From positions 1,984,001 to 2,048,000 of the forward strand of contig NZ_CP011803.1 of NCBI RefSeq assembly GCF_001038625.1: DNA of 64,000 bases, given 5' to 3'. This DNA comes from Clostridium carboxidivorans P7. Its GTDB lineage: Bacteria; Bacillota; Clostridia; Clostridiales; Clostridiaceae. The translations under genes were made by a program, and so were the position numbers. Shown piece by piece: positions 27,834 through 36,322 of this stretch (positions are counted from its first letter, which is position 1; the number at the start of each line of letters is the position of its first letter). The notes under the pieces were generated by a model, which was not told the origin of the DNA, did no database searches, and saw nothing but the letters and a program-made list of their open reading frames with translations.

Positions 27834-29066
27834 TTACTTATCTCCTGGAATTTGTTCTAACCAAATCTTTTCTATAATAGGTACCAACTGCGCTGGAACT
27901 TCAGGAATTCTGTGACTCAATAATTTATCCTGAGGTATTACTCCTTCTCCAACCTTAATTTCTTCAAATTTCTTCTTTTCATCTGCTGAAAGTTTACTGT
28001 TGTCTAAAACTGGTAAATCTCCCCAACCTTCTGGGTCATATTTTGATGCTTGTGCTTCAACAGTAATTATTGCATTTATAACAGCCATTGCTCCTGATTT
28101 ATTAGGTGCATTATATGGCATTGCTAAAAAGTGGGTATTTCCTATAGTTCCCTTATTAAATATAAAACTTTTTGTACCTTTTGGATACTCACCACTCTTT
28201 ACCTTACCAGGTATTGAATTTGGATTATAAGACATACTCATAAGCAATTGATTATCTGCATACATATTATCTAATTGAGCTATGGTAGATGGATAAGTTT
28301 TTCCATTATTCCATAAGTAAGGCTTTAACTGCTTTAAATAATCCATAGCTGGTTGAATTACTTTCTCTACTGATGCTTTATCTGGTTTTGCATTAGCTAT
28401 CTTATCATATCCAACAGTGTCATATATAATGTTTCTTACAAAAGCACTTCCAGTAAAATCAGGAGGTGCAGAATATGTAAATTTGCCTGGGTTTTCTTTT
28501 GCAAATTGTAATAATTCCTGTGCACTTGCAGGTGTCTTCGACAGCTTACTTCCATTATACACCATTACAAATTGTGCTTTTCCATAAGGTACTTCGTATC
28601 CTTCCACAGAATATCCAAAATCAGATTTTACTTCTATTGAATTCTTATCTATGTACTTATTAAAATTAGGCAGCTTTTCTGCAAAAGGTCCATAAAGTAT
28701 TCCTGCTTGCTTTGCTGTATAAAAGTTTTCTCCGTTAATCCAAACTACATCAATAGTTCCTTTTTTATTATTCGCCTGTTTATCTCCAATTAACTTATTT
28801 AATATGTCCTCAATATTCATAGGAACTCTTTTTAAAGTTATATCATATTTATCCTTTAACATTTTAGTTAAATAATCATCAATCCATGCATTTGTTGTTT
28901 TGCTTCCACCCCAACCATAAAAATTAACGGTTGTTCCTTTAGCTTCTTTTAATATCGTATCCCAATTTTTATTCATTGTATCGTCAGTTGAACTTTTCTT
29001 TTGAGCACATCCAAAGGAACCTATTGATAACATAAAAATCATAAATAATGCCAATACCTTTCTCAC
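27834..29066 (-). CDS. ABC importer substrate-binding lipoprotein (YnjB-like)
   Basis: A 410-residue extracellular solute-binding protein. From the GTG at 29066 (GGGAGG 7 bases upstream) it has a lipoprotein-type signal ending SFGC (Cys20); the frame extends to 29147 but the added residues are not signal-like. The mature part contains FYGWGGSKTTNAWIDDYL, VDVVWINGENFYTAK and LYGPFAEKLPN, which I recognise as YnjB-like. The YnjB family is often loosely annotated as thiamine- or spermidine-type, but its ligand is not established. It heads the importer genes and follows the nucleoside hydrolase. Confidence 0.85.
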   Translation of the reverse strand: MRKVLALFMIFMLSIGSFGCAQKKSSTDDTMNKNWDTILKEAKGTTVNFYGWGGSKTTNAWIDDYLTKMLKDKYDITLKRVPMNIEDILNKLIGDKQANNKKGTIDVVWINGENFYTAKQAGILYGPFAEKLPNFNKYIDKNSIEVKSDFGYSVEGYEVPYGKAQFVMVYNGSKLSKTPASAQELLQFAKENPGKFTYSAPPDFTGSAFVRNIIYDTVGYDKIANAKPDKASVEKVIQPAMDYLKQLKPYLWNNGKTYPSTIAQLDNMYADNQLLMSMSYNPNSIPGKVKSGEYPKGTKSFIFNKGTIGNTHFLAMPYNAPNKSGAMAVINAIITVEAQASKYDPEGWGDLPVLDNSKLSADEKKKFEEIKVGEGVIPQDKLLSHRIPEVPAQLVPIIEKIWLEQIPGDK

Positions 29067-29191
29067 ATTTTGTCCTCCCTTATTAAATATATAGATATCT
29101 CTAAAAATCCATATTATTATATCATATGTAACCAAAATAATATCCAAGAATAAGTATTACTTATATTTAAACGTTTTACTATAACTTTTTA

Positions 29192-30064
29192 TTATTTAAG
29201 TCTTTCCCAAGCTTCAAATACAATTTTATTAAATTCTTCTCTATTTTTTATTTTAGTTGGAATATTTATTTTTGCTGAACTGAATTTGCTATTATCAATT
29301 TTAAGATATCCTTTACTTAAATCAGTTTTACTTGAAACTACATACTCATATTTATCTTCGAAAAGTTCTGGATTTGTAACATATACCGCTGATGCAATGT
29401 CCCAATTATAAAATCCCCAAACTCCAAAAGTTTTGTGTACATAATTATACCAAGGTTCTATATTTCTTGCTATAAATTCATATATACGATGACCACTTTG
29501 ACATTTTAGCTTACTTAGTTCTTTTTCTCCAAAAAAAGCTTGAAGACAAGTATGTCCAGTTAATATAGTTACATCACTATTAGAATTCAACACTTCATAT
29601 ACAGCTGAAGGATCACAAGAAAAGTTTAGTTCATCTAAATTCACATCATTTATTATAAGAGGCTTTGTTATTCCCCCCATCAAAACTATTTCTTTTAGAT
29701 TGCAGAAAAAATTATTATCTAATTCATATGCACCATATAAATTAGTTAGTGAACCTGTTGCAAGTAAAGTAATTTCTCCAGGATTTTTGGCTGCTTCTCT
29801 TGCTAAAAAGTTTGCTGCATCACTTATTCTATATTGTGCTGATTTAGCCCCTTTTATCAAAGGTATATTTTTTATATGTAAAAAATTAAACATATTCTTT
29901 GTATTTTCAAATACCTCATCAAGAGAGCTATTTCCATAAGTTGTTGTTATACCTTTTAACTCTATATCCTGCCTTCCAAGTAAATACAAAATTACAAGTC
30001 CATCATCTACATCTCTACCTGGTAGTCCCATAGTGTTATCACAATCATACAATAATTTTTTCAT
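29192..30064 (-). CDS. Inosine/uridine-preferring nucleoside hydrolase family protein
   Basis: A 290-residue protein with the calcium-binding N-terminal motif DCDNTMGLPGRDVDDGLV, close to the family DxDxxxDD pattern, and ATGSLTNLY and LMGGI segments. It hydrolyses N-glycosidic bonds of ribonucleosides or related compounds. A GAGGAG site is 10 bases from the ATG at 30064, preferred over the ATG at 30073. It is the first gene of the 12-gene run and could produce a free sugar moiety for the downstream kinase and glycosyltransferases; that link is inference. In the metal motif, DCDNTMG replaces the more usual DTDPGID, so substrate range may differ. Confidence 0.85.
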   Translation of the reverse strand: MKKLLYDCDNTMGLPGRDVDDGLVILYLLGRQDIELKGITTTYGNSSLDEVFENTKNMFNFLHIKNIPLIKGAKSAQYRISDAANFLAREAAKNPGEITLLATGSLTNLYGAYELDNNFFCNLKEIVLMGGITKPLIINDVNLDELNFSCDPSAVYEVLNSNSDVTILTGHTCLQAFFGEKELSKLKCQSGHRIYEFIARNIEPWYNYVHKTFGVWGFYNWDIASAVYVTNPELFEDKYEYVVSSKTDLSKGYLKIDNSKFSSAKINIPTKIKNREEFNKIVFEAWERLK

Positions 30065-30114
30065 AAACCACATACTCCTCTTTAAAAAGTTCTATATAAT
30101 ATTAATTTACATAT

Positions 30115-30210
30115 AAAAAGGGCTTTCCCAAAATAAAAATATAATATATTAAGATTTCAACTTAAAAACTTAATATATTATATAAAACTTACTTTAGGAT
30201 AACCCCTTTT
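30115..30210. repeat. Large imperfect inverted repeat
   Basis: Inner arms ATAATATATTAAG (30141-30153) and CTTAATATATTAT (30169-30181) are perfect over 13 bases. Outer arms (AAAAAGGGCTTTCCC at 30115 and GGATAACCCCTTTT at 30197) continue the pairing imperfectly, giving nearly 40-base arms. It lies after the small TIGR04540-like gene and before the nucleoside hydrolase. It may be a terminator, a stable RNA hairpin or a remnant of a small palindromic element. Confidence 0.6.
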
Positions 30211-30219
30211 ATATATGAA

Positions 30220-30453
30220 TTATTCCATTGTTTTTTGAATCTTGTTTATAACATCCACTCTTTCAGTACCTAAAATACCAGCTAGTTTTGTTGGCATGAA
30301 TCCATTTTTATAGACCCTATCACCATTGGCATTTATTATAGCTATAATAGTTTTTTCTAATTCTTCATAACTTAATAAACCCTCAAAATACGTATCAACT
30401 AAATCTCTCAATTTACTTGCTAATTCTTTTGGATTTTTATAACTTGCTCTCAT
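30220..30453 (-). CDS. Small conserved clostridial protein, probably TIGR04540 family
   Basis: A 77-residue soluble protein, helix-rich and basic at the start (MRASYKNPKELASKLRDLVD), with NANGDRVYKNGFMPTKLAGILG in the C-terminal half. I recognise it as likely TIGR04540, a small clostridial family of unknown function. It stands alone between the 6S-like RNA and the large inverted repeat. The ribosome site is weak (AGGAGT upstream). Confidence 0.6.
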   Translation of the reverse strand: MRASYKNPKELASKLRDLVDTYFEGLLSYEELEKTIIAIINANGDRVYKNGFMPTKLAGILGTERVDVINKIQKTME

Positions 30454-30716
30454 CTCTAATATACTCCTATGTGCTAAAATTATTTTGATATAAACATAAA
30501 ATATTATACTGTATTTACTTAATTATTGCAAATGTATATATTTTACACTATTTTAAGTAAATATTACTTTTTTAGTTTATGCTCAAGGAATAAATTACTA
30601 TAAATAAACCTCTTGAATTGTAACTTTAAATCTGTTATTATATTCACATGGAACAATAATTTATTTTACAGATTTAATTTTAATTAGTAATTTTGTAAAA
30701 TTATTGAGTTATAATC

Positions 30717-30940
30717 CTAAATTTAGATTTTAAAATATGTTTTCTGGAGTATTCGTTAAGCTCTTATTTTGAACCTACATTTTTACTTAGGGAGTCCGAT
30801 AAGTTAAATGTGGAAATGTACCTTTCTATGAGTCCTCTTATGGCATTTAAGGCGATTGAATCATTTATGCTGACGCCCACCTATCGTTAGATAGGGATCA
30901 AAATTAGAGTACCGATATTTTGGATATATATTTTAGTAAG
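30717..30940 (+). ncRNA. ssrS: Probable 6S RNA
   Basis: This part of a 536-base gap has no open frame but a clear RNA character. CTAAA and AAAATAT near 30717-30738 pair with ATATTTT and TTTAG at 30915-30936, closing a ~220-base rod. Inside are CCTACATTT/AAATGTGG, CACCTATC/GATAGGG and an unpaired middle, as expected for 6S RNA, which mimics an open promoter and binds sigma-A RNA polymerase. TATAAT at 30710-30715 is a suitable -10. A T-tailed hairpin (30945-30985) ends it on the plus strand. Identification rests on remembered clostridial 6S sequence and fold, not on a covariance search. Confidence 0.6.
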
Positions 30941-30944
30941 TTTC

Positions 30945-30985
30945 AAGCCAGTGTTTATTTTCAAGCACTGGCTTTTACTTTTAAT
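30945..30985 (+). terminator. Terminator of the 6S-like RNA
   Basis: AAGCCAGTG pairs with CACTGGCTT across a 12-base loop, followed by a T-rich tail on the plus strand only. This fixes the probable strand of the RNA upstream. Confidence 0.7.
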
Positions 30986-30989
30986 AAAC

Positions 30990-31982
30990 CTACTTTTTTA
31001 ATGCATTCATCTTTTCTATGGAAATAGTATCAAGTTGTTCTAAAAAATTAATTATGTCTGAAAAAATTATTGATTTTTCAGACGACTGTATATTTAAGTC
31101 AACAATTTCAGTATTTACATCCTTTGAGGAATTCATTATTTCATTTATGTCATTTGATATTTCCTTAAGTCCTTTTTGGGTAACGCTTACAGAATTATTA
31201 ATTTCTCCCGTCTTTTCTTTTACATGCTTTGAGGAACTAAGAATACTTGAAAAAGCTTCCTGAGTTTTTTCAGTTGAATCTACTCCCTCCTTTAAAGCTG
31301 ATTTTGAATATTCTACAGAACTAGAAAGGTTTTCAACATTATTATCCATTTCAGCCATTTTTTTATTTATACCATCTACCAATTCTTTAGTTGAATCTGC
31401 TAGTTTTCTAACCTCTTCTGCAACAACAGCAAACCCTTTTCCTGCTTCTCCAGCTCTTGCAGCTTCAATATTTGCATTTAATGCAAGAAGATTTGTTTCA
31501 TTAGCTACATCGCTAATGCTGTTTGATAGCTTACCTATATCTTTAAAAGAACTTTTAAGAATAAAAAATGTATTTGCAAATTCATTCATACTCTTCTCTA
31601 TATTATGCATTTTACTTTTTAAATCAGCCATCATAATATTTGCATTATCTAGAGCCTTTATAGAATCATCTGTAGCCGTATCTATATTACTTGAACTTTC
31701 TGCAAAATGGTTGAAATTATCATTAAAATTATCTAATACATTTCCAATTTTATCTATACTTCCAGATACCTGATTAAAGGTTCTTGAAACATCATTTACT
31801 GTCTTGGATATGTTAATTTCACTATCCATAAGGTTAGACATTCTTTCTTGTATGTAACTTAAACTATAATTAATACACTGTTGTTCACTAATATCATCAA
31901 TTGATTTTATTTCTTTTTCATTATTATCACTACTACTTACTTCAACATCTATTTTTTTATTTTTTCTAAATAATTCAAGCAT
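30990..31982 (-). CDS. Soluble methyl-accepting chemotaxis protein
   Basis: A 330-residue protein without membrane segments, mostly coiled coil. The signalling tip ([20 protein letters not shown]) lies near residues 165-185. It is encoded 19 bases after a FIST-domain gene, repeating the arrangement at 11.7-13.7 kb. It probably forms cytoplasmic CheA/CheW complexes and receives its signal from the FIST protein. Confidence 0.9.
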   Translation of the reverse strand: MLELFRKNKKIDVEVSSSDNNEKEIKSIDDISEQQCINYSLSYIQERMSNLMDSEINISKTVNDVSRTFNQVSGSIDKIGNVLDNFNDNFNHFAESSSNIDTATDDSIKALDNANIMMADLKSKMHNIEKSMNEFANTFFILKSSFKDIGKLSNSISDVANETNLLALNANIEAARAGEAGKGFAVVAEEVRKLADSTKELVDGINKKMAEMDNNVENLSSSVEYSKSALKEGVDSTEKTQEAFSSILSSSKHVKEKTGEINNSVSVTQKGLKEISNDINEIMNSSKDVNTEIVDLNIQSSEKSIIFSDIINFLEQLDTISIEKMNALKK

Positions 31983-32001
31983 ATATGTACCCCCATTTTA
32001 T

Positions 32002-33102
32002 TTATTCAAAAACACCAATCAGCATAGTTTGATTGAAATGATAATCATTCATTTGTTCACCATGGCAGGCAAAACCTATATATGTTCCAAGCTGTCCTAA
32101 TTCCTTAGCAAATTCTTCTGCAAAGCCTTCCTGTTCAAAAAACATGGTTCTTGCAACACAATTAACTACAATTGCACAAGAAATATGATTAAAATCATTT
32201 TTAATTTTAGATATTGTTGATTTTAATACTTGCCTATAATCATCTGGTTCAAGCAAAACCACTTTTGAATTTTTATATATTCTACTATAATAAGAAACAG
32301 CTTTATTATCCACTAAATTTTTATTTGCTGAAATGTATAAGTTGTCACCAACAATTCTTCCTAATGGATGGGTTGAAAATAATTCAGGTAGGTTATTTAC
32401 AGAAACGTTTAGACTTTTGGCAAGAACTTCAGCACATGGCTTTTCATCAAGTTCATACACTATCCTTTGTTTTGCATTTACTTTAGTAGCTATAAATGAA
32501 TGTTGTGTTTTTCTAAATATATTTTCCTGATATATTTTTATTTTTCCGTTTAGGTTTTTAACTAATACAAACACACAATTGTTATTATATGCTTTTCCAT
32601 TTAACCCAACATAAGTAGTTTGAAATTCACCATCATCTGCTGAAGTTCCTCCTAATAAAGGTATATCATATACATGCAGTAAAGAATTAATTGTGGAAAG
32701 TACTTTTTCCTCACTATTGGTTGTACCAACACAAAATTCAAGGCATATTGTATTACTAGCATCCCCTAACTTACTAATACAATCCTGTACCTTCTGAATA
32801 TACTTTACAGGATACTTGTCTATGTCTTCAATTACACCTGCAAAACATTCTATTCCTTCTTCAAAACTCATAGCTAACAAAGCTCCATTAGTAAGTCCAT
32901 ATTTATAAATTTCTTTATATGCGGAACTTCCAATTACTACAGAATTAGGGAATTTATTGTATAAAAGCTTAGAAAATTGTTCAAATCGACTTTTACTTGT
33001 ATAGTAAATTATTAATTTAGGGTTAACAAAATCCTTTGTAGCTTCATCTAACGCTATCTCAAGATCATCCGACATTCCTCTTCCAACCTTTGTTTTAACC
33101 AT
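32002..33102 (-). CDS. FIST domain sensor protein
   Basis: A 366-residue soluble protein with FIST N (residues ~1-210; NPKLIIYYTS, VIGSSAYKEI, GGTSADDGEF) and FIST C (~225-360; ELDEKPCAEVLAKSL, ending in YIGFACHGEQM). The frame is open to 33180, but GGGGGA is 9 bases before the ATG at 33102, giving a start typical of FIST proteins. It is encoded just before a soluble MCP and presumably provides ligand sensing for it. Confidence 0.87.
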   Translation of the reverse strand: MVKTKVGRGMSDDLEIALDEATKDFVNPKLIIYYTSKSRFEQFSKLLYNKFPNSVVIGSSAYKEIYKYGLTNGALLAMSFEEGIECFAGVIEDIDKYPVKYIQKVQDCISKLGDASNTICLEFCVGTTNSEEKVLSTINSLLHVYDIPLLGGTSADDGEFQTTYVGLNGKAYNNNCVFVLVKNLNGKIKIYQENIFRKTQHSFIATKVNAKQRIVYELDEKPCAEVLAKSLNVSVNNLPELFSTHPLGRIVGDNLYISANKNLVDNKAVSYYSRIYKNSKVVLLEPDDYRQVLKSTISKIKNDFNHISCAIVVNCVARTMFFEQEGFAEEFAKELGQLGTYIGFACHGEQMNDYHFNQTMLIGVFE

Positions 33103-33276
33103 TCTTTTATTTCCCCCTTCTCTAAATAATACATTTAATATAATAACTTTACATTTTTTTCGACACAAAGTAAACATCATTAGAATACAATTTTATATTT
33201 AACTTAATTTTATATTTAACTTTTTAAAATTACTATTAAATATTTACTTATGCTAACTAAATAGTATATTTTATAC

Positions 33277-33312
33277 AAAAATCCAATGCTTAAAAATTAA
33301 GCATTGGATTTT
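33277..33312 (-). terminator. Rho-independent terminator of the autolysin gene
   Basis: AAAATCCAATGCTTAA and TTAAGCATTGGATTTT form a perfect 16-base stem with a 3-base loop, with T-rich flanks on both strands. It separates the autolysin from the FIST/MCP operon. Confidence 0.85.
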
Positions 33313-33360
33313 AATTTATTATTAAAGGAGTTAAGGGTTAATCCTAAAAAAGTTTAAAAG

Positions 33361-34962
33361 TTACTTTAATTCATTTAATAAACTTAATAATTTATGAGCA
33401 TATTCCTTATCTGAAGCCCATTTACCATTTCCTAAGTTTTCAATATTAGGAGCGCAGCCCCTTTGTACAAGATTAAATCTTGGATCAATTAATACTTCTC
33501 CATCTGGCAATGGATTTTTGCTGCTGTATGCAAATAAGTGCTGAATATGGCATTTAACCCCCTCATCTTCAGTAGGGAAACTTAAAGCTTGTCCTCTTCC
33601 ATTATTATCCAAAGCTCCCAAGCCTGCATAATTATTCATATTTAATGTGGTTATTGAAGTATCAGAATATCTTAAAAAGTTTGTCTCTAAACACATCTGT
33701 ACCCATGCACATTCCAACCTTATTCCATAAATGTCACAGTATTTCTTATAAATATTAGCTAAATAAGGAGCATTAGGATTTCTTTTTCTTAGAAATTTTT
33801 CACATTGTTCTACTGATACTTGTGATTGCCCATTTATAGGAGTTATTGAACTATTATTTTCATCATTACCTAGGTTTTCACTATTGTCCTGATTTACATT
33901 AGTAATTCCATTTCCTCTATTATCATTTATATTATCACTATTACTTATACTATCACTATTATTTACACTAGCAGTAGTATTTGATTTTAATAAAGTTTGC
34001 AGTGTTGAATCTGCAATAACACCTTGACCACCAATAACATCAATTTCTCCTACATTTTTTCCATTTTGATCTAAAAAGTTTTTAACTTCATTCATATTAT
34101 TTTCATCCACAAAAAATAGTGGACTTTTATTCTCTCCTGCTAATGGACTTATACACAAACCATCAGCAAAGGCTTTACTTGATGCTAAATAAATCTTATT
34201 TAACTTCATTTTATCCTTAAAAGAATTGTATACTTCAATGTTTGTATCCACTTTATTATATCCTAAAATTTTTAAATGTTTTCCTCCTAAATGCTGTTCA
34301 ATATTATTCAAAAAATCATAGTCATCCTTTTCTCCTATAATATTATAGGTATGAGTTGTATTGTCTATATTCTTTTTAACTACATCTGGAACACCATCTT
34401 TATTGGTAAAAATTATAGGACTATGAGATATGGTAGCTATTGGACTAATTGCTAATGCATTTCTCCAATCTTCGCCATCTACCACATAAATAGAATTATT
34501 AGGATTTGTTATGTGACTTGCTACTTTTACTGCTGTTTCATATCTGTCTTGACCTGCAATTCTTTCTTCGATAGATATACCCATGTTTCCTAGTTGTTTT
34601 TCAACATTTTTAGATATTAAGCTTGGACCACCTAAAATAAATACTTTTTTAACTCTTAATCTATTTAATTCATCTACTACTGTATCTGGAATATTATCCT
34701 TTTGTGTAAGCAGTATTGGTGCTTTGTATTTATCTGCTAATGGTGATGACACAACAGCATCTGCATACATTTCACTATTAACTAAAACTGCATAATCACT
34801 TTTAGTCCAACCAGAATCTGCTATACTGCTGCAAGTTTCAAAACGATCTTGTCCTGCTATCCTATTTAATTTTATATCACTAGCAAAGGCTTTAGATGTA
34901 AATAGAAAACAAGTACTAGAAGTTATCAATAATGCTATTAAGTGCTTTTTTAATATTGCCAT
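33361..34962 (-). CDS. Cell-wall-binding glucosaminidase (three CWB2 repeats plus GH73-like domain)
   Basis: A 533-residue secreted protein. A signal peptide (residues 1-27, ending SKAFA) is followed by three cell-wall-binding-2 repeats (PF04122; RIAGQDRFETC, RIAGQDRYETAVKVA and a third near 230-330), an Asn/Ser-rich linker with NSDSISNSDNIND (about 335-385), and a C-terminal glucosaminidase-like domain with the likely catalytic Glu in VQMCLETNFL. It should sit on the outer wall and cleave peptidoglycan during growth or separation. It is monocistronic. The AGGAG-like site and signal support the start. Confidence 0.9.
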   Translation of the reverse strand: MAILKKHLIALLITSSTCFLFTSKAFASDIKLNRIAGQDRFETCSSIADSGWTKSDYAVLVNSEMYADAVVSSPLADKYKAPILLTQKDNIPDTVVDELNRLRVKKVFILGGPSLISKNVEKQLGNMGISIEERIAGQDRYETAVKVASHITNPNNSIYVVDGEDWRNALAISPIATISHSPIIFTNKDGVPDVVKKNIDNTTHTYNIIGEKDDYDFLNNIEQHLGGKHLKILGYNKVDTNIEVYNSFKDKMKLNKIYLASSKAFADGLCISPLAGENKSPLFFVDENNMNEVKNFLDQNGKNVGEIDVIGGQGVIADSTLQTLLKSNTTASVNNSDSISNSDNINDNRGNGITNVNQDNSENLGNDENNSSITPINGQSQVSVEQCEKFLRKRNPNAPYLANIYKKYCDIYGIRLECAWVQMCLETNFLRYSDTSITTLNMNNYAGLGALDNNGRGQALSFPTEDEGVKCHIQHLFAYSSKNPLPDGEVLIDPRFNLVQRGCAPNIENLGNGKWASDKEYAHKLLSLLNELK

Positions 34963-35129
34963 TTTGTGCTCCTCTCAAATTGTATTTTACAGGTTAACTT
35001 TATTACCCATCTTAAAGTAAAATTTCATTATATTTCATATTCTACACTACAATGCATATTTTTTCAAACTTCGCAACCAACAATTTATTATATATTTTTT
35101 AAATTAATTAAAACCAATATAATATTTCA

Positions 35130-35160
35130 TTATAATATTGACTAATAGTCAATATTATAA
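35130..35160. promoter_or_regulatory. Perfect palindrome in the autolysin/DedA divergent region
   Basis: TTATAATATTGACT and AGTCAATATTATAA are perfect 14-base arms around AAT. It lies in a 319-base divergent gap between the autolysin gene and the DedA operon, away from both starts. It is a candidate operator; without a T run it is less likely a terminator. The rest of the gap is AT-rich promoter DNA with nothing else I can identify. Confidence 0.45.
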
Positions 35161-35281
35161 CATTATTAAATATATAAATACTCCTTATCCCGATTAAGTA
35201 TGTATTTTTTAAAACATTATAGATACAACTACACAATAGCATTCTTTTTTAAATTATAATAGTATAAGTGAGATGAACATT

Positions 35282-35662
35282 ATGACAAAAAATTCAAAAA
35301 TAGCTATATTATCAATATTAATTATCTTAACTACATCTATAATAATTAAACAATCCTTGACATTACATAGAGGATTTAAAAGTATTGAAATTCCTAATAA
35401 AGAAAGCAGACAATTGGGAAATATGAGCACTCATAAATGGCTGACTGTAAAAAAAATATCTCATAAATATAATATAAATGAACAAGAAATTTTTGAAGTT
35501 CTTGGAATTACCCCTCAAAAAGGTGATGAAAATATACCTATTATTGAATTATTCAAAAAGTATAACAAAACTCCAGAGGAAATTAAAAAAAGCTTGAAAA
35601 AACTCATAAAAAATAATAATAATAATAATAATTTAGAAGGTAAAAAACATGAGCAACTTTAG
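35282..35662 (+). CDS. Small membrane-anchored protein of unknown function
   Basis: A 126-residue protein with one N-terminal membrane segment (residues ~8-25), an extracellular or cytoplasmic helical part (NMSTHKWLTVKKISHKYNINEQEIFEVLGI, LysM- or HTH-like in flavour) and a C-terminal run of seven asparagines encoded by AAT repeats. The frame opens at 35273, but GTGAG is 9 bases before the ATG at 35282. Its end overlaps the DedA gene by 14 bases, so the two are coupled. I do not recognise the family. Confidence 0.7.
   Translation: MTKNSKIAILSILIILTTSIIIKQSLTLHRGFKSIEIPNKESRQLGNMSTHKWLTVKKISHKYNINEQEIFEVLGITPQKGDENIPIIELFKKYNKTPEEIKKSLKKLIKNNNNNNNLEGKKHEQL
35612..35632 (+). repeat. AAT trinucleotide repeat, seven units
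   Basis: Seven AAT codons in frame encode seven Asn near the C-terminus of the small anchored protein, just before the DedA start. Unit gain or loss would keep the frame. Confidence 0.9.
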
Positions 35663-36263
35663 TAATTTACTGATAACATATTTTAGAGATTATAATATTT
35701 GGTTCTTAAGTGTAATAATTATGTTTGGATCTATAGGAATTCCCACAGGAGCATGTTTAATAGTAATAGCCTCTGGAGCTTTTGCTTATGCTGGCGAATT
35801 TAATATAGTAGTTCTTTTATTAGAAATTTGGTTTTTTTCATGTGTTAGCGATGGCATTTCTTATATGGTATGGAAGACTATAGGTCATAAATTTCTAAAT
35901 AAATCTACAAAAGTAAAAACTTACTTTGAGCCCAAAATAATAAAAGCACAAAATTATTTAAAAAAGCATGGTAAAGGCACAATTTTTTTTACCAGATTTT
36001 TAATATCAGCTATGGGTCCTTTTGTTAATGCAGCTGCAGGTATTACAGAATATAAGTTAATAACTTTTAGTTTATTTGTTGGTTTAGGCGATTTATTATG
36101 GACATCCATGTACTTAGGACTAGGTTATTGGTTTGGTGACTCCTGGGAAAGCATAGTTCCCATAGTAACACAAGCAGGTGAATTTTTAACTTGTATAACA
36201 ATTTTAGTTATTAGTATATACTTTTTTGTTAAAATCATTAGATCAAATAAGCAGAAAAGTTAA
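35649..36263 (+). CDS. DedA family membrane protein
   Basis: A 204-residue DedA/VTT-domain protein with about five or six hydrophobic segments, GSIGIPTGACLIVIASGAFA near the start, a FFTRFLISAMGPFVNAAAG helix with the conserved arginine, and GDLLWTSMYLGLGYWFG. DedA proteins help maintain membrane potential and lipid-carrier recycling. It overlaps the preceding small protein by 14 bases. It is the fourth VTT-type protein in this window. Confidence 0.9.
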   Translation: MSNFSNLLITYFRDYNIWFLSVIIMFGSIGIPTGACLIVIASGAFAYAGEFNIVVLLLEIWFFSCVSDGISYMVWKTIGHKFLNKSTKVKTYFEPKIIKAQNYLKKHGKGTIFFTRFLISAMGPFVNAAAGITEYKLITFSLFVGLGDLLWTSMYLGLGYWFGDSWESIVPIVTQAGEFLTCITILVISIYFFVKIIRSNKQKS

Positions 36264-36322
36264 CACTAATAAATTGTGATATAATCAATCTATAGAAATT
36301 TTACAAACTCAGGAGGATAACA

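Noticed and set aside
18667..30064. A complete arsenosugar pathway
   Set aside because: TIGR04282/TIGR04283-like enzymes are present, but no arsenite methyltransferase or radical SAM ArsS gene is seen.
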